This document shows positions 46,918 to 57,855 of a stretch of DNA of 64,000 nucleotides, one piece after another (position 1 is the first letter of the stretch; each line of letters opens with the position of its first letter). This DNA comes from Strigamia acuminata. Its lineage: Eukaryota; Arthropoda; Chilopoda; Geophilomorpha; Linotaeniidae. Both the position numbers and the translations under genes were made by a program. Location of the stretch: assembly GCA_949358305.1 (NCBI GenBank), contig OX442314.1:24049060-24113059 (forward strand). The letters are read 5' to 3'. The notes under the pieces were generated by a model, which was given only the letters and a program-made list of their open reading frames with translations, searched no databases and had not been told where the DNA came from.

Positions 46918-49900
46918 ATGGATTTCTTGGTAAGTACATTTTTAAAATGCATACCGTACGTATAGTTAGGGCTGGGTTTATTCCGCACTGTCCCAATCTG
47001 GGGCCAATTGACATAACCTTGAGTCCTTGTTTCGACGAGACATTTTGTAGTTACTATGCCATGCCGCAATGTAGAACTACATCCCGGCAGGAGTGGCACT
47101 AAAAGTTGTTGTTTGCTGGTGTGTTTGCTATCAGTATTGGTCTGTGGTGAGAGAACTAAGAAATGTATCTGGGAGCATTGAGTTATGTTGTTGATACATT
47201 GTTGATTCCTGGAGTTGTTTAAGCGCCATGTCTTGATGGGAAATGTTTCCCATCGCAGCATTGTAAGGTTTGCTTGTGAGCTTGTCGTATGCCAACAATT
47301 GGAGTTGGCACTATACTCGAGTTGCACTCAAAAAGGCACCTCACGATGTGTACTCCCATTGGTCGAGCCAGTTTACTACTAACTCCAGACTGTATACTAC
47401 TACTAGGGGAAGTAGTTTTGTTTTTTATTTATTGTTGTGATTTGTTATGACTAATTTAGTTAATGTTATTTTGATTTTATTTAATAAAAAATGTTATTTC
47501 CATCATTAAAATGAAGTTTCACACATTAAAAAATGTCAAACTCATGTTTGTTGTGTTTATTGCTTACATCGTCTGGAAGTTTGAATTTTAGGCCGTTGCC
47601 TAGGCAATCGATTGCAATGTCTGTACATTGTAATGCAATTCTGGTGTTTGGGTCTACTTTTCCGGATCACTACACCAGTAAACTGGTGAGGTGCCTTTTT
47701 GAGTGCAATTCGAGTATAGTTAATATTTCTGTTGCTGGCACTGGTTTACAGTTCCGCCATAAAGGACTGTCCTCTTAGGACGTAGTTATACGTCAAAATG
47801 TTAATTAGTAGTGTGACAATGTAACAGTTATCCTGTTTTATCCCAAATAAATGTCTAATTTTGCCAATAGATGGCGCATTCGATCATTTAGTGGTAGATT
47901 TCACTAATAACTTATTAAAAAAAATAGACTAAATACATAAAATGAATGTTTTATGTTATTTTATCAGCAGAAATATTGTTTAACGCATATTAACAAACGT
48001 TTTTTGTAATATTACAACATATTGGCCAAAAATACTAAATTCCTTTGAATTTAGTACAACTTGACCAAGGGATTAAGCCAGCCCTCGCACCTGCACAGAG
48101 ATCAGATTAAGACAATAGGTGCATTCAATATCGATAAGGAGAAGTGACTTCTTTCACTTATTTGACTTCTCACAACCGGATATGATGACTTTTGTGTCAT
48201 AACTCCGATAAGTCGTTTTGAAAGAAGTCAAATAAGTGAAGTAAGGAGAAGTGAAAAAATAGTTACTTCTTCTTATGAATAAGTCACTTAAATAATGGTG
48301 CGCATGCGCATATCGCCTGGTTTCGCCTCGTTTTCGGGCGGCGGCGGAAACAACAGGTGTTTGGTCAGTTGCGCTTCGTCTTCGGCGTCCGGGAAGGATT
48401 CGTTTGAACGTTGGCTCAGACAAATCAAGTTGAAACTTGGTAAACTCACTTGTCACGGACAAAACAGTGTTAGTTGGAACAAAGCTGTGTCGCTGTGAAC
48501 GGTGTGAGGAAAATGCAAAGAGTGAGCAATAAACGGATTTATTGCTCCAAATTGGGCCGGAAAATCGGCCAGTGCGCATGCGTGGCATGTGCCCCGGCAC
48601 GCTTTGGTTCTAGCAAAGGTGCAATTTGGGGTTTTGCCCTAGCAACTCCCCAATCCAGGGCTCAAATTACCAGGGAAGTGGCAACGATTTCTGTGCAAAT
48701 TGCCCAAAAGCACAACAGGTGCAGAACAAATATACATTATTTTAAATATTATTATACAATGAAAAGATCCAATAATTTGTTAAAAACACTAAAATAGATT
48801 CCTCAAAATACCAATTTCTAGTATTTCCAAATAATTAAAGGGACTGTAAAACAATTTATAAAACACATTAAATAAATTAAATTATTAATTTCTTATTCTC
48901 AACATATTCCAAATAAAAAGGGACATTTGAGACACAACAAGTTGAAAATACTCACTCTAAAATAATCTTATTTATTCAATTTTCAGCTCAAGCTGGGAAG
49001 AAACACTTTGCTGACTTTCAATGTGGTGCTATTGTATTGTTTCACATTTCTAAACCCACATTCACATTTATCAATTGCAACTCCATCCAAGCACAATCAT
49101 CGCATTGAAGTATATTCAGAAATTGGAAGACTCAGGAAAGTTTTAGTCCACAGACCAGGGGAAGAACTTGAAAACTTGACTCCAGAACTATTGAAGAAGT
49201 TACTATTTGATGACATACCCTACTTGAAAATAGCAAGAGAGGAACATGATGTATTTGTCCAAACACTTCAAAACAAAGGTGTTGAAGTTGTATACATTGA
49301 AAACCTAGTCTCAGAAGCAATTAGCACCTTAGTTCAAACAAAAATGAAGTTCATCAACCAATTCATAGATGAATGCGGCATCAAATCCGACAAAGGCAAG
49401 AAAATTCTCGCAGACTACTTTCTCAATTTCACAACCGAACAAATGGTGAATAAAATGATAGCTGGAATCAAAAAGAATGAACTTCAAGAACAATTGTCGT
49501 CTCTCAATTTCTTGGTTGACAGTGACTATCCCTTTATTTGTGATCCAATACCCAATCTCTTATTCACAAGAGACACATTCTCAAGCATAGGCAATGGAGT
49601 ATCAATAAACCACATGAGCACTGCTACAAGACGACGAGAAACCATTTTTGCCGAATATGTCTTCAAACATCATCCAGACTACAACAATGGCCAAGTCCCC
49701 ATCTGGTATGACAGAACTGAGCACAGCAATATCGAAGGAGGAGATATTCTGGTATTAAGCAAAGAATTACTGGCCATTGGTATTTCCGAAAGGACTGATA
49801 GTGAGGCGATTGAAAAAATTGCCAAATCCCTCTTCCAAAAGCACCCGACTTTCCAGACAATATTAGCTTTTGATATTCCCAAGAGTCGAGCGTACATGCA

Positions 49901-50324
49901 TCTTGATACAGTTTTCACACAGATTGACTACGACAAGTTTACCATTTACCAGAGCCCGAATATGACGTTCACATGTTATTCGCTCAAGAAGAATCAATGT
50001 GTTGACTGTGCAATGAAAATACAAGCGGAAACTGGAAGCATGGAAGAAATTTTGGAAAGACACTTAAACAGACAAGTGAAATTAATCCAATGTGGAGGTG
50101 GTGATCCAGTCAATGGGAAAAGGGAACAGTGGAGTGATGGTGCAAATACATTAGCTATAGCCCCTGGAGAAGTCATTGTGTACAATAGAAATTACCACAC
50201 AAATAATGCTCTCAGAGAAAATGGAATCATTGTTCATGAAATTCCATCCAGTGAACTCTCAAGAGGGCGCGGAGGACCCAGGTGCATGTCTATGCCTTTA
50301 ATAAGAGACAATTTGCAAACATGA
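46918..50324 (+). CDS. Secreted arginine deiminase, copy 2 (bacterial-type, spliced)
   Basis: Same reaction and layout as copy 1. Exons 46918-46929 (ATGGATTTCTTG before GTAAGT) and 48987-50324 give 449 residues. The intron interrupts after codon 4 as in copy 1, so splicing predates the duplication. I count 31 differences across the 436 shared residues of exon 2 compared, about 93% identity, including sites in the signal peptide and surface loops. The [13 protein letters not shown] and nucleophile [12 protein letters not shown] motifs are intact, but the FTRDP motif reads FTRDT, a change next to a conserved active-site aspartate. The C-terminus is two residues longer (QT). Intron 1 is 2.1 kb and filled with other MITEs than copy 1. 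No frameshift or stop is present, so both copies look functional. Confidence 0.93.
47290..47742. repeat. Inverted-repeat element in ADI copy 2 intron
   Basis: The arms at about 47310-47346 (ACTATACTCGAGTTGCACTC, then AAAAAGGCACCTCAC) and 47686-47722 are inverted copies, with weaker symmetry outward to GCCAACAATT and GCTGGC. A minus frame of 172 codons overlapping the left side has no domain and runs into antisense of ADI exon 1. Confidence 0.5.
48126..48268. repeat. Inverted repeat in ADI copy 2 intron
   Basis: The arm GACTTCTTTCACTTATTTGA near 48147 is mirrored by AAGAAGTCAAATAAGTGAAG near 48221. The start TGCATTCAATATCG at 48120 hints at the GCTGCATTC family. No coding capacity; the G+C-rich block at 48290-48620 next to it is unexplained. 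Confidence 0.5.
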
Positions 50325-50799
50325 GAGAAAAATTTATATTCAATCAAATATATAATTATTCCTTGTATCCTGGTTTTGAATTTAAAAAATAAAAAATTTA
50401 AGGAAAAAGTCTAAGTGTAATTTAATGAGTAAATATTGATAGGAAAAGGTCTAAACCTTTAAAACATTTAAAAATTGCTCTACAGCCACAAAGTGCATAA
50501 ATGCATAAAAAAATATTTTTTGCATATTTAGCCAAAATTGGCTATTAATGTATAAATCCCAAACTTTGGGAAATAAATGCATAAATCACCATTTCTCCGG
50601 AAAAAAGGCGATTTGTGCCGTTCTATACGATACGTAACATGTACAGCCTTGGACATAAAAAACGTTCCAGTCCAGCTTGAAGCTCACCTGCATAATGAGT
50701 GTTTTAGGCTACATCCACCAGGTAGTGCAAAAACTCACCGATATGTTGTGACAAATTGAGATTTAAATGATGTCACACAGTCACCTTCAATCATGGGTT

Positions 50800-51037
50800 T
50801 AGATGATTGCGTGACATCAAATCAGACAAAGGGAAGAAAATTCTCACAAACTACTTTCTCAATTTCCCAACCAAACAAATGGTGGATAAAATGATAGCTG
50901 GAATCAAAAAGAATGAACTTCAAGAACAATTGCCGTCTCTCAATTTAAACGGGGCGGTACAGTATCCATAAACCACATGAGCACTCCTACAAGAAAACAA
51001 GAAACCATTTTTGCCGAATGTCTTCAAACATCATCCA
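50800..51037 (+). pseudogene. Arginine deiminase fragment with a MITE scar
   Basis: Two blocks match ADI exon 2: about 50812-50946 (corresponding to 49371-49508 of copy 2) and about 50960-51037 (from GTATCCATAAACCACATGAG on). Between them, where the coding block with the FTRDP motif should be, is the phrase TTTAAACGGGGCGGTACA, an end of the TACCACCTCG foldback family. No promoter, no start and the core deleted, so this is a dead third copy. Confidence 0.9.
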
Positions 51038-52303
51038 AGCGTGAAATTCTTCCCTTAAGCTTTCCTACCAGCTTATCTATTAGCATTCAGTACATCAACA
51101 CATTCTACAATAGAACACCTGGATGAATAATCCTAAGCAGGTATTCTCACCAGAAAAGTGAATTGATAAAAAATACCTGTTTCTGAACAATACCCAACCT
51201 TTTAATCACACACATTCAAAATAAAAGTATTAATAACGTTGTGTTGATATTTTTAAAGTTCCTCTAATTTGAAAAGTTGTAACTGCTGTTAATAAATTTT
51301 CCAAGAAAAGTTTAAAAGCTCTCAACCATAACTGTCCACGCAGTGTCCAGAACGAATTACCAACATTTTAGGCATTATGATACCACGGTTTGACGGTACA
51401 TTCGTGATTGATGCTTATCCACTGTGTATTAAAATTAAACGATGTAATAAAAAGATTAAAAAAGCATTTCTTGTTAAAACTTAAGCTTACAAATGATTAA
51501 TTGCACTTGGAGACGATAACTATAATTCATTGCCACTATTTTTTACTCGTGTCGTATTAAGATGCAAACTTCTAACGAATTTATCTCCCTAGACAGCTAA
51601 TTACAGCTCGTGATAAAATGAAGACCAAACAAGTAGCACAAGATAATGATTTTTCTGTGTTCATTTGCTCTTAAATGGAACTGACTTTAAGAAACAATGA
51701 GAAAAGATGGTTATTAAAGTAGTAGCCCATGTTAGAAAGCTCATTTTCCTCCATTAGTACACATCTGCTACTTTGCTGGCATGAAGAAAAACTAAAGCGC
51801 AAGTAGTACTGTATGCTACACAACTCAAATTAAAGCAGGCTTTATCGAATGAAATTATAACATACAATTCACAATTTTAAAGGTACCGGTACTAAAATAA
51901 ATCCTGAATGTTCGTGAGGTTAAATACGGAAAAAATACCGTACTTTTGCAAAAATACGGTATTGTCGGTGTCTCAGCCGCGTCTACTATTCGAGGGCGAC
52001 TCTTAATCGGTAAAAAACGATATTTCTTTGATTCATTTCGTAATTAAAACCTTTTCACTTAAATCCCCTATCACAACTTTGCACGAAATAAAAGCCCACA
52101 GATTGACCAATAAAAGCGATGACTAATATATCATCAAATCTAACCCAAACAGATGTAAGCGTATTCTTTTGTTTTCAATTTCCGGCAGATGTCTAAAATT
52201 TGAATATAAAAAATACATCATTTAAGCTACACATTCTGTTCATCCAGACCTAATCATTTCACTTCATAATTGACCTTTTTTTTAAGGAAAAAGAAAAAGG
52301 AAA
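51038..52303. other. Spacer, no recognised gene
   Basis: A+T-rich sequence with a decayed piece of the TACCGTATTTTACC family at about 51970-52020 (GCGTCTACTATTCGAGGGCG). I see no exon. Confidence 0.4.
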
Positions 52304-54840
52304 ATGGAAACTGTGAGTACCTACAACCTATTAATTGTAAAATGTAATTAAAACATTTAAAATTTTAATTCTAGACCCCATTTACGATCGCGCTTTGTTT
52401 TGCCGCAGCAACGCTTCTGCTCATCATCACTGGAATCGCCATCGAAACAACGCAAAGCCCTAGAAATCGTAACCTCGACATTATGCAATCATATTATAAC
52501 TTCGAACTCTAGTTAAACACTATTTTCCACACACAGAACCGGATCCGCAAGACTGCCAGGTGTGTGACCCGCATTTGGACAAACAAATGCCATTAGTGGA
52601 ATCATATCTCAGAATCCTGTAGATACAGTGATGGGTGATGAGGAAGCCATTTTAAAATGGCGGCGTCTTCATTACCCATATTCATACTTACCGTATATCC
52701 TCGTGTATAAGCTGACCCCCCATTCTGAAGCACCATTTTGCTAATAAATGGTGTATGCGAGTATAAGCCGAGTACGTCAAAATGTTGTGAAATTTAGTCG
52801 AAAATTGATGAAATTGACCACAATTTAGTCGAAAATTGATGAAATTGACTACAATTTAGTCGAAAATTGATGAAATTGACTACAATTTAGTCGAAAATTG
52901 ATGAAATTGATTGATTGTTGAATGTAACAAACATAGCACTTAGTTACATTTTTTTTTTAATACGCGTGTATAAGCCGACCCCCAAATTAGAGGTCCGAAT
53001 TTCGGAATAAATTTCTCGGCTTATACACGAGGATATACGGTATATTTAAATAATTTAATTTTTTTAAAAAAAGATTTTGCTAATTTTTTTGCTTAATTTT
53101 TTAGTTCTCACATGGAATTACCGGTGTTGGATTTATGCCATTCATGCAGATTTTCTTTGGATGGCACTCACATACAAAAAGCAGGAAAATACTGCGTCAC
53201 TTGGAGAAAGGATGGAACAGCAATTAACAAATTTGATATTTTAATACCACACTTGTCCGTCTCTTGCGGATGTCCAGACCTTTTCGCATCTGCTTATTCC
53301 ATCAACACAAAGTAATTGATGACGCAAAAAGTATTATTTTTCAGAGTCGTAATTATTTGAACAGATTTCTAATCATTTTAGACTGAAATAATTGGTGTAC
53401 TCTTTGTAGCCCGGACATAGGACGATTCCCAGAAAGTTGTCCAGACCAACAAGCTGTCTGGATGGGAGAAAGAATTTAACCTTACTGGGTATAAGTTGTG
53501 TTAGGTCCAGCAAACCTGTCCGGGCCACACAGCTGTCCGGATGAGCATAGTCCAATCCGTACAGAGTACACTGTAGTCCCAACTAAGCCTTAAACTGAAC
53601 AAAAAAGCTTTCTTAACTACAATAACAAACGGTTTTCTTGTTAATTCAGTAAAACCAATGATCAAATACAGAAAATGACAGAAAAATTCAAAACCAAATG
53701 TTTTTAGTCATAAAATTAATGGGTGCATTCATAGTTTCTGTTTTTATTGTTGATGGAGTTTCTATAAACAGAATGGACAACAAAAACAGCCAAAAACCAT
53801 CATCAAAAACAGCCAAAACCATCATCAAGCACTGCAAACACAAAATCAACACTGGAGTTGCTTTTGAAGTGGCTTATGTTGTGTATAAAAACATCAACGA
53901 CCACAAAAACAGAAACTCTAAATTCACCTAATGTTAAGTTTAAAAATCAAACATTTTAACCGACAAACGATTAAATCTATGATTAAATCAAACCACATTT
54001 AAGCGCCAGAAAAATCATCAAAACTGATCTCTCTTTTTCTGCCTCAATTCAAAGATTTCACGATGTTTTCATCGTAAAATTTTTAACAACGTACAAAATG
54101 CAGTTTAATTTAACACAATTTATATTTTTCGATGCAGTGCACCTATGATCCTACCTAAGAATTTACTGGACAAGCTTCCGTGTCTGAAAGTAGTACCATC
54201 TGTACTCGAAATGATAGAACGATCTCCCGATTTAACTCTGGACGGTCTCAAAACCTGTCACAGCATGGCAGTTTCATACAACGGAACACGACCTGAGAAA
54301 AGAGTCAGAGCTAAACTTACAGTTTCATTCACCAACTTGAGATTTGAATTTACCGCCACAATAAACAAAACACTTCACCTGCAAAAACTAGTCGCTCGTT
54401 TGTCGCACATGGACCAGAACAACGTAGATATCACGTGCACGGGTCATCCTTACTATCGCCACATGTGTCACTGTTTAGAGAACGACAAGATGAGGTATGG
54501 GCTTTACAACTTCGTAAAGTTCATTGTGCCGTGTGTGTTGAATCAAGGGAAAGATCAAGAAACTAAGTTTCTGTCATCTTACAAATTTATTAATGAATTT
54601 GCGTTTTGTTTTCCCGATAAGTCGACTGTAAATTCAAATTATGTATGAGTTAATTGTGTGTGACATAAAAGGTTTTTGTTGTATTTGTATAAATTTACTT
54701 GCCATTGGTTTTTCTTTGTGGTTTGTTGTCTTCGTTTATTTCAGCTCTGTGAAGGCACCGAAAACACCGCCATTACGCTGTACGAATTATGTGCAGAATC
54801 GATAAATGGAGTGCTGCGCATGCTCCAATGTGTCACCTAA
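52304..54840 (+). CDS. Secreted Cys-containing protein, six exons, unknown function
   Basis: Exons 52304-52312, 52375-52468, 52537-52618, 53105-53311, 54138-54513 and 54745-54840 (stop). All junctions are GT-AG and phases close (864 nt, 287 residues). Exon 1 encodes only MET; exon 2 supplies the signal peptide TPFTIALCFAAATLLLIITG. The mature part has about a dozen Cys, with motifs CQVCDPHL, LCHSCRF, CGCP, CTGHPYYRHMCHC and a last exon LCEGTENTAI...LRMLQC. Length and spacing suggest a disulfide-rich extracellular protein. The MCHC region resembles CRGAPHFELLCNC in the gene at 23188, and both genes have a tiny first exon. I do not recognise the family; the last donor (TTC before GTAAAG) was chosen because it keeps the Cys-rich frame. 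Confidence 0.7.
52689..53042. mobile_element. Foldback MITE with TACCGTATATCCTCG ends and 31-bp internal repeats
   Basis: Inverted ends TACCGTATATCCTCGTGTAT and ATACACGAGGATATACGGTA. Inside, 52791-52913 is four tandem copies of a 31-bp unit containing TTTAGTCGAAAATTGATGAA. It lies in the intron between exons 3 and 4 of the secreted-protein gene. A decayed relative is at 12833-13003. Confidence 0.85.
53390..53578. mobile_element. MITE with TACAGTG-type inverted ends, copy 2
   Basis: Left end TTGGTGTACTCTTTGTAGCC, right end CCGTACAGAGTACACTGTAG; interior blocks CAGAAAGTTGTC and TTACTGGGTATA are shared with 3066-3235. It lies in the intron between exons 4 and 5 of the secreted-protein gene. Confidence 0.7.
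53698..53931 (+). other. Intronic open frame, probably not a gene
   Basis: A 77-codon frame in the intron between exons 4 and 5 begins with a hydrophobic stretch (VIKLMGAFIVSVFIV) and is then Lys/Asn-rich. The ATG context and lack of a domain or splice site leave it unsupported; it could be an alternative signal exon. Confidence 0.15.
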
Positions 54841-55189
54841 CGCCATCGGGTGAGCAGTATTGTCATTGTAATTTCCCAATTTCTTGAATGGCGGGAAAAT
54901 TAAAAGAAAAATAAATAGAGAATGTTTTTAAGTTTTTAATAATAAATTTAGGCGATGCCAAAAGTAGACTGTGGTTGTTTCATTTTCACTTTGGAATAAA
55001 AAGAGAATTCTTAGTACATAAGTTAATTTAAAAAAAAAAAATTTAATTAAAAATTCTTAAAACAAAGAATTACACAGGGGCACAGTAAAATCTGTGTTGC
55101 AACGTAGTATTACGACCGGCGGAATGTAAGCTTATTTTGGGGTTGTGGTAATTGTGTGTGTGGTTTCATTACTGGCTGATTTTTTCGGT
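54841..55189. other. Short spacer after the secreted-protein gene
   Basis: A+T-rich 3' flank containing AATAAATTT-type phrases and the block GTGTGTGTGGTTTCATTACTGG, which recurs at about 58204. No exon. Confidence 0.4.
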
Positions 55190-55297
55190 ATATTGGGTCG
55201 TTCCATGGCCCGAGTGACGCAATTCAAACCAATAAAGGCTAGAATGGCGTAATCAAACCATTTTTATTCCATTAAATTAGTGCACATTTTTCGAAAT
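55190..55297 (-). pseudogene. Duplicated T-type calcium-channel exon with a stop
   Basis: This stretch, and the following bases to about 55390, match 61498-61710 closely, that is, the domain III S1 part of the channel exon starting at 61611 and its upstream intron. On minus, the frame has TAA where the intact exon encodes Gln (in EQKW), and the exon is cut before its donor. It is a dead partial copy in a segmental duplication. Confidence 0.85.
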
Positions 55298-55390
55298 CTG
55301 TAAACAATAGTTAAATAGGAAACATCTATCTCAATACGCACTTTCTTTGCTATAAAAAATAATAAACCTCATTTGTAATTTCATTTTCCC

Positions 55391-56203
55391 TAATGGGGGA
55401 TGTACTAAACGTTGGGCGTTGGGCGTTGGCCGTTGGGTGTTGTGCGTTGGGAAATTAGGGGCTAAATGTTTGGTGTTGGGCGTTAGGCGTTGGGCAGTGG
55501 CCATTGGGCAGTTTGGGGGGGTGTTGGGTAATTAGGGATAGTTAGGCGTTAGGCGTTAGGCAGTTAGGCAGTTAGGCAGTTGGGCGGTTAGGCGGTTAGG
55601 GGGTCTTGGTTATCAGTTATCGGCGTGTTAATTTTATTTATTTCTAAAAACAATACACAATGCATAAAGAGCGGACCTCGAAATAATCAGTTGCAATTTG
55701 ATTTTTATCTCTGATTTCCATATACTCTATTTATACTATATTCGAAAATTCACGACAGAATGATGAGCGAGCGAGCGAAAACAAAAAACAACAAACAAGG
55801 CGGCCGTAGGTTTTAGCGCCATCTGTTGGCGGTAAAAGAAACACAAGGTTATGATGATTTGTTCTGCGTAGTGCGGAGTAAAAATGTCGGGCCTAAAATA
55901 AATGAAATAAATAAATAAATAAATAAATCATTTTAATTGACTAATTATTACTTTAGTGTGCTTTTCGAACACGCCGATCTTCTTTTCGAATGCGGAATGG
56001 ATTTGTTTACCGTCACGGATACGTGCCCAACGCCCAACGCCTAACGCCCAACACCCCCCTAACTACCCAACACCCCCCCAAACTGCCCAATGGCCACTGC
56101 CCAACGCCTAACACCCAACACCCAACATTTAGCCCCTAATTTCCCAATGCCCAATACCCAACGCCCAACGCCCAACGCCCAACGTTTAGTACATCCCCCT
56201 TAA
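55391..56203. mobile_element. Foldback element with GTTGGGC-repeat arms
   Basis: Spans about 55394-56200. The left arm starts GGGGGATGTACTAAACGTTG followed by many GTTGGGC-type 7-bp repeats; the right arm is its complement, ending CAACGTTTAGTACATCCCCC. TAA flanks both ends (55391-55393, 56201-56203), a 3-bp duplication as in PIF/Harbinger-type elements. The paralogous segment at 61701-61725 has the corresponding empty site. No transposase. Confidence 0.85.
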
Positions 56204-56251
56204 GGGGAAAAAGACACTAAGCTGAATGTGTTAACTAAAGCAAGTCATTCA

Positions 56252-56890
56252 AGATTGTCGTGATTCGACTTTGTGGTTAAAGATAATAAATAATAATACT
56301 CGGGAATACAATACTAGTTATAATACTGCTTTATTAAACACGCTTACTAATACAATAAGAATATAGATGATTCCTACGGTGGTCCTCGGATTCGTCTGCG
56401 AATACGATGTGCCGCTAAACAATGGCGGATCCAATTGTTTAGTCCTACGCGTGGTCTGGTTGTTGTCTAGGGTTGTTTTCCACGTGTTATTATGAACACG
56501 CGAGAATTCGCTTTCTCGTGCGAATTAAACGAATATCGTTTGGATATTTATTCTAGCGTAGATTGGCTACGCTAAATAAATGTGGCTGTTGTACAGTTGA
56601 AATGGTCAGCGGGCACCGGTCCTCGATCAATCCGTGAAACGGCCTGAAAGGTGAGGTAAATGGTGCTCTTGCTGAAATGTGGTAACTGTAGTGTCGTTTC
56701 CGGTCAAGCATCGGTGTTATATATTAACCGGAAATGACGTCATATGCAAATCCTTTTGATTATGCAGGTTCGCAGAAACACGAGACTAGTTAGTCTAGTC
56801 GGTATTTCTAGCGCGACCTAGTGGCGAGTATTAGCAACATAATAATCGTCGCCAATTACTTCTTCAGGTGATGCCGAATCACCACAAGAT
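56252..56890. mobile_element. Solo LTR with 4-bp target duplication
   Basis: The 631-bp segment 56256-56886 begins TGTCGTGATTCG and ends CGAATCACCACA, with TG...CA termini, and is flanked by AGAT on both sides (56252-56255, 56887-56890). No internal retroelement genes remain, as after LTR-LTR recombination. The paralog at about 61757-61780 (GTCATTCCAGATAACTGG) preserves the unoccupied site. It is unrelated in sequence to the LTRs at 26899 and 39301. Confidence 0.9.
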
Positions 56891-57204
56891 AACTGGTGTC
56901 AAAAACATTATAGCCAGGAGCTGTCAAGTCGACTAACTTGTAAGTTGTTTTCTTATAACTCTAAAATAAAATATAGACACAACTTTCACGCATTATTTTT
57001 TTTTACTACATAACAGCGATATAAATTTAAATTACATTTTTTTATTTTAGAAAATATATGCAAATTAATACACACTATTTTATGCATTAAAGAAAACTGC
57101 TAAATGGAATTGTCCTATGATTAATCATCGGACAATTCCATTTCACAGTTTTCTTTAATTCAAGTTTGGTGATCGTATGTCAGTTCGAAAAGTGGTTTAC
57201 TCAG
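56891..57204. other. Spacer with a short stem-loop
   Basis: Continues the segment shared with 44040-44200 and 61760-61860 (GTCAAGTCGACTAAC). At 57096-57160 GAAAACTGCTAAATGGAATTGTCC is followed, across a short loop, by its complement, a strong hairpin of about 22 bp arms. No exon. Confidence 0.5.
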
Positions 57205-57855
57205 GTTAGGAACAAAAAATCAACATCAAAAATGATTAATTCGTATAAAGCCTTACATGCCGCCATGAATAAAGCCGTCTCCACTGCCATCACTTCGAAG
57301 TTGACCGCCGCCAAAACCGAGACCGCTGCCTCCGACTCCTTAACTGCCTCCAGCGCTGCGTCCTTCGCCTTGGAGGCGTTTTTAGTCGATTTAAACAACA
57401 ATTTATATCAAGACATCGACGAGCATGTTTCTGGAAATCCCGTCGAACTTTCCGAAAATTATCCTGTTTTTAATCTTACTGAACCGGATGGTGCCGAATT
57501 TTCCAGTCGTGTTGAGCGCGCCCTGCCTTCCATAACAATAGAAAAGGATGTATCCTGCGATCTGTGTAATACGCATTTACCCACCACACACAAATTTTTT
57601 GATTTTGTTGAAATTTTCCAAGTGCCGGGTATGTACTGTACGTCGTTACGTGCTCCGCACAAACATGTTCAAAGTTTATAACATTCAATGTGAGTGCACA
57701 TCCGAAAACTTGATTTTTACTCTGTTTAAATTCTTTTTTCTTTTTTACAGATTGTCAACCAAACGCAAGGCTACTTGAATCAAACGGTTGATCAACTGAA
57801 AGGCGCGAGCTCCGCGAGGAAATGTTTAGAAAGTATGGAAGTCGATAAAATGTAA
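57205..57855 (+). CDS. Partial Cys-containing protein gene, unknown function
   Basis: Exon 57205-57621 is preceded by GGTTTACTCAG and starts in phase 0; its first ATG is 57232. It encodes an Ala/Ser/Thr-rich helical part, an acidic middle, and CDLCNTHLPTTHKFFDFVEI. The next exon 57751-57855 follows TTTTTTACAG and reads IVNQTQGYLNQTVDQLKG... to a TAA. Phase 0 requires a poor donor (CAA before GTGCCG at 57622); the better donor GTATGT at 57629 would shift phase and stop at 57789-57791. There is no signal peptide at the ATG, so 5' exons may be missing. The CxxC-[DN]-x-HL pattern resembles CQVCDPHL of the gene at 52304, a weak hint of kinship. Confidence 0.5.

Noticed and set aside
46809-47327. 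172-codon minus frame in ADI copy 2 intron region
   Set aside because: No ATG-anchored start or domain; it runs antisense through ADI exon 1 and across an inverted-repeat boundary.
42732-50324. Bacterial contamination as the source of the ADI genes
   Set aside because: Both genes are split by GT-AG introns in the same place, carry MITEs shared with the rest of the window and are embedded among animal exons and relic copies.
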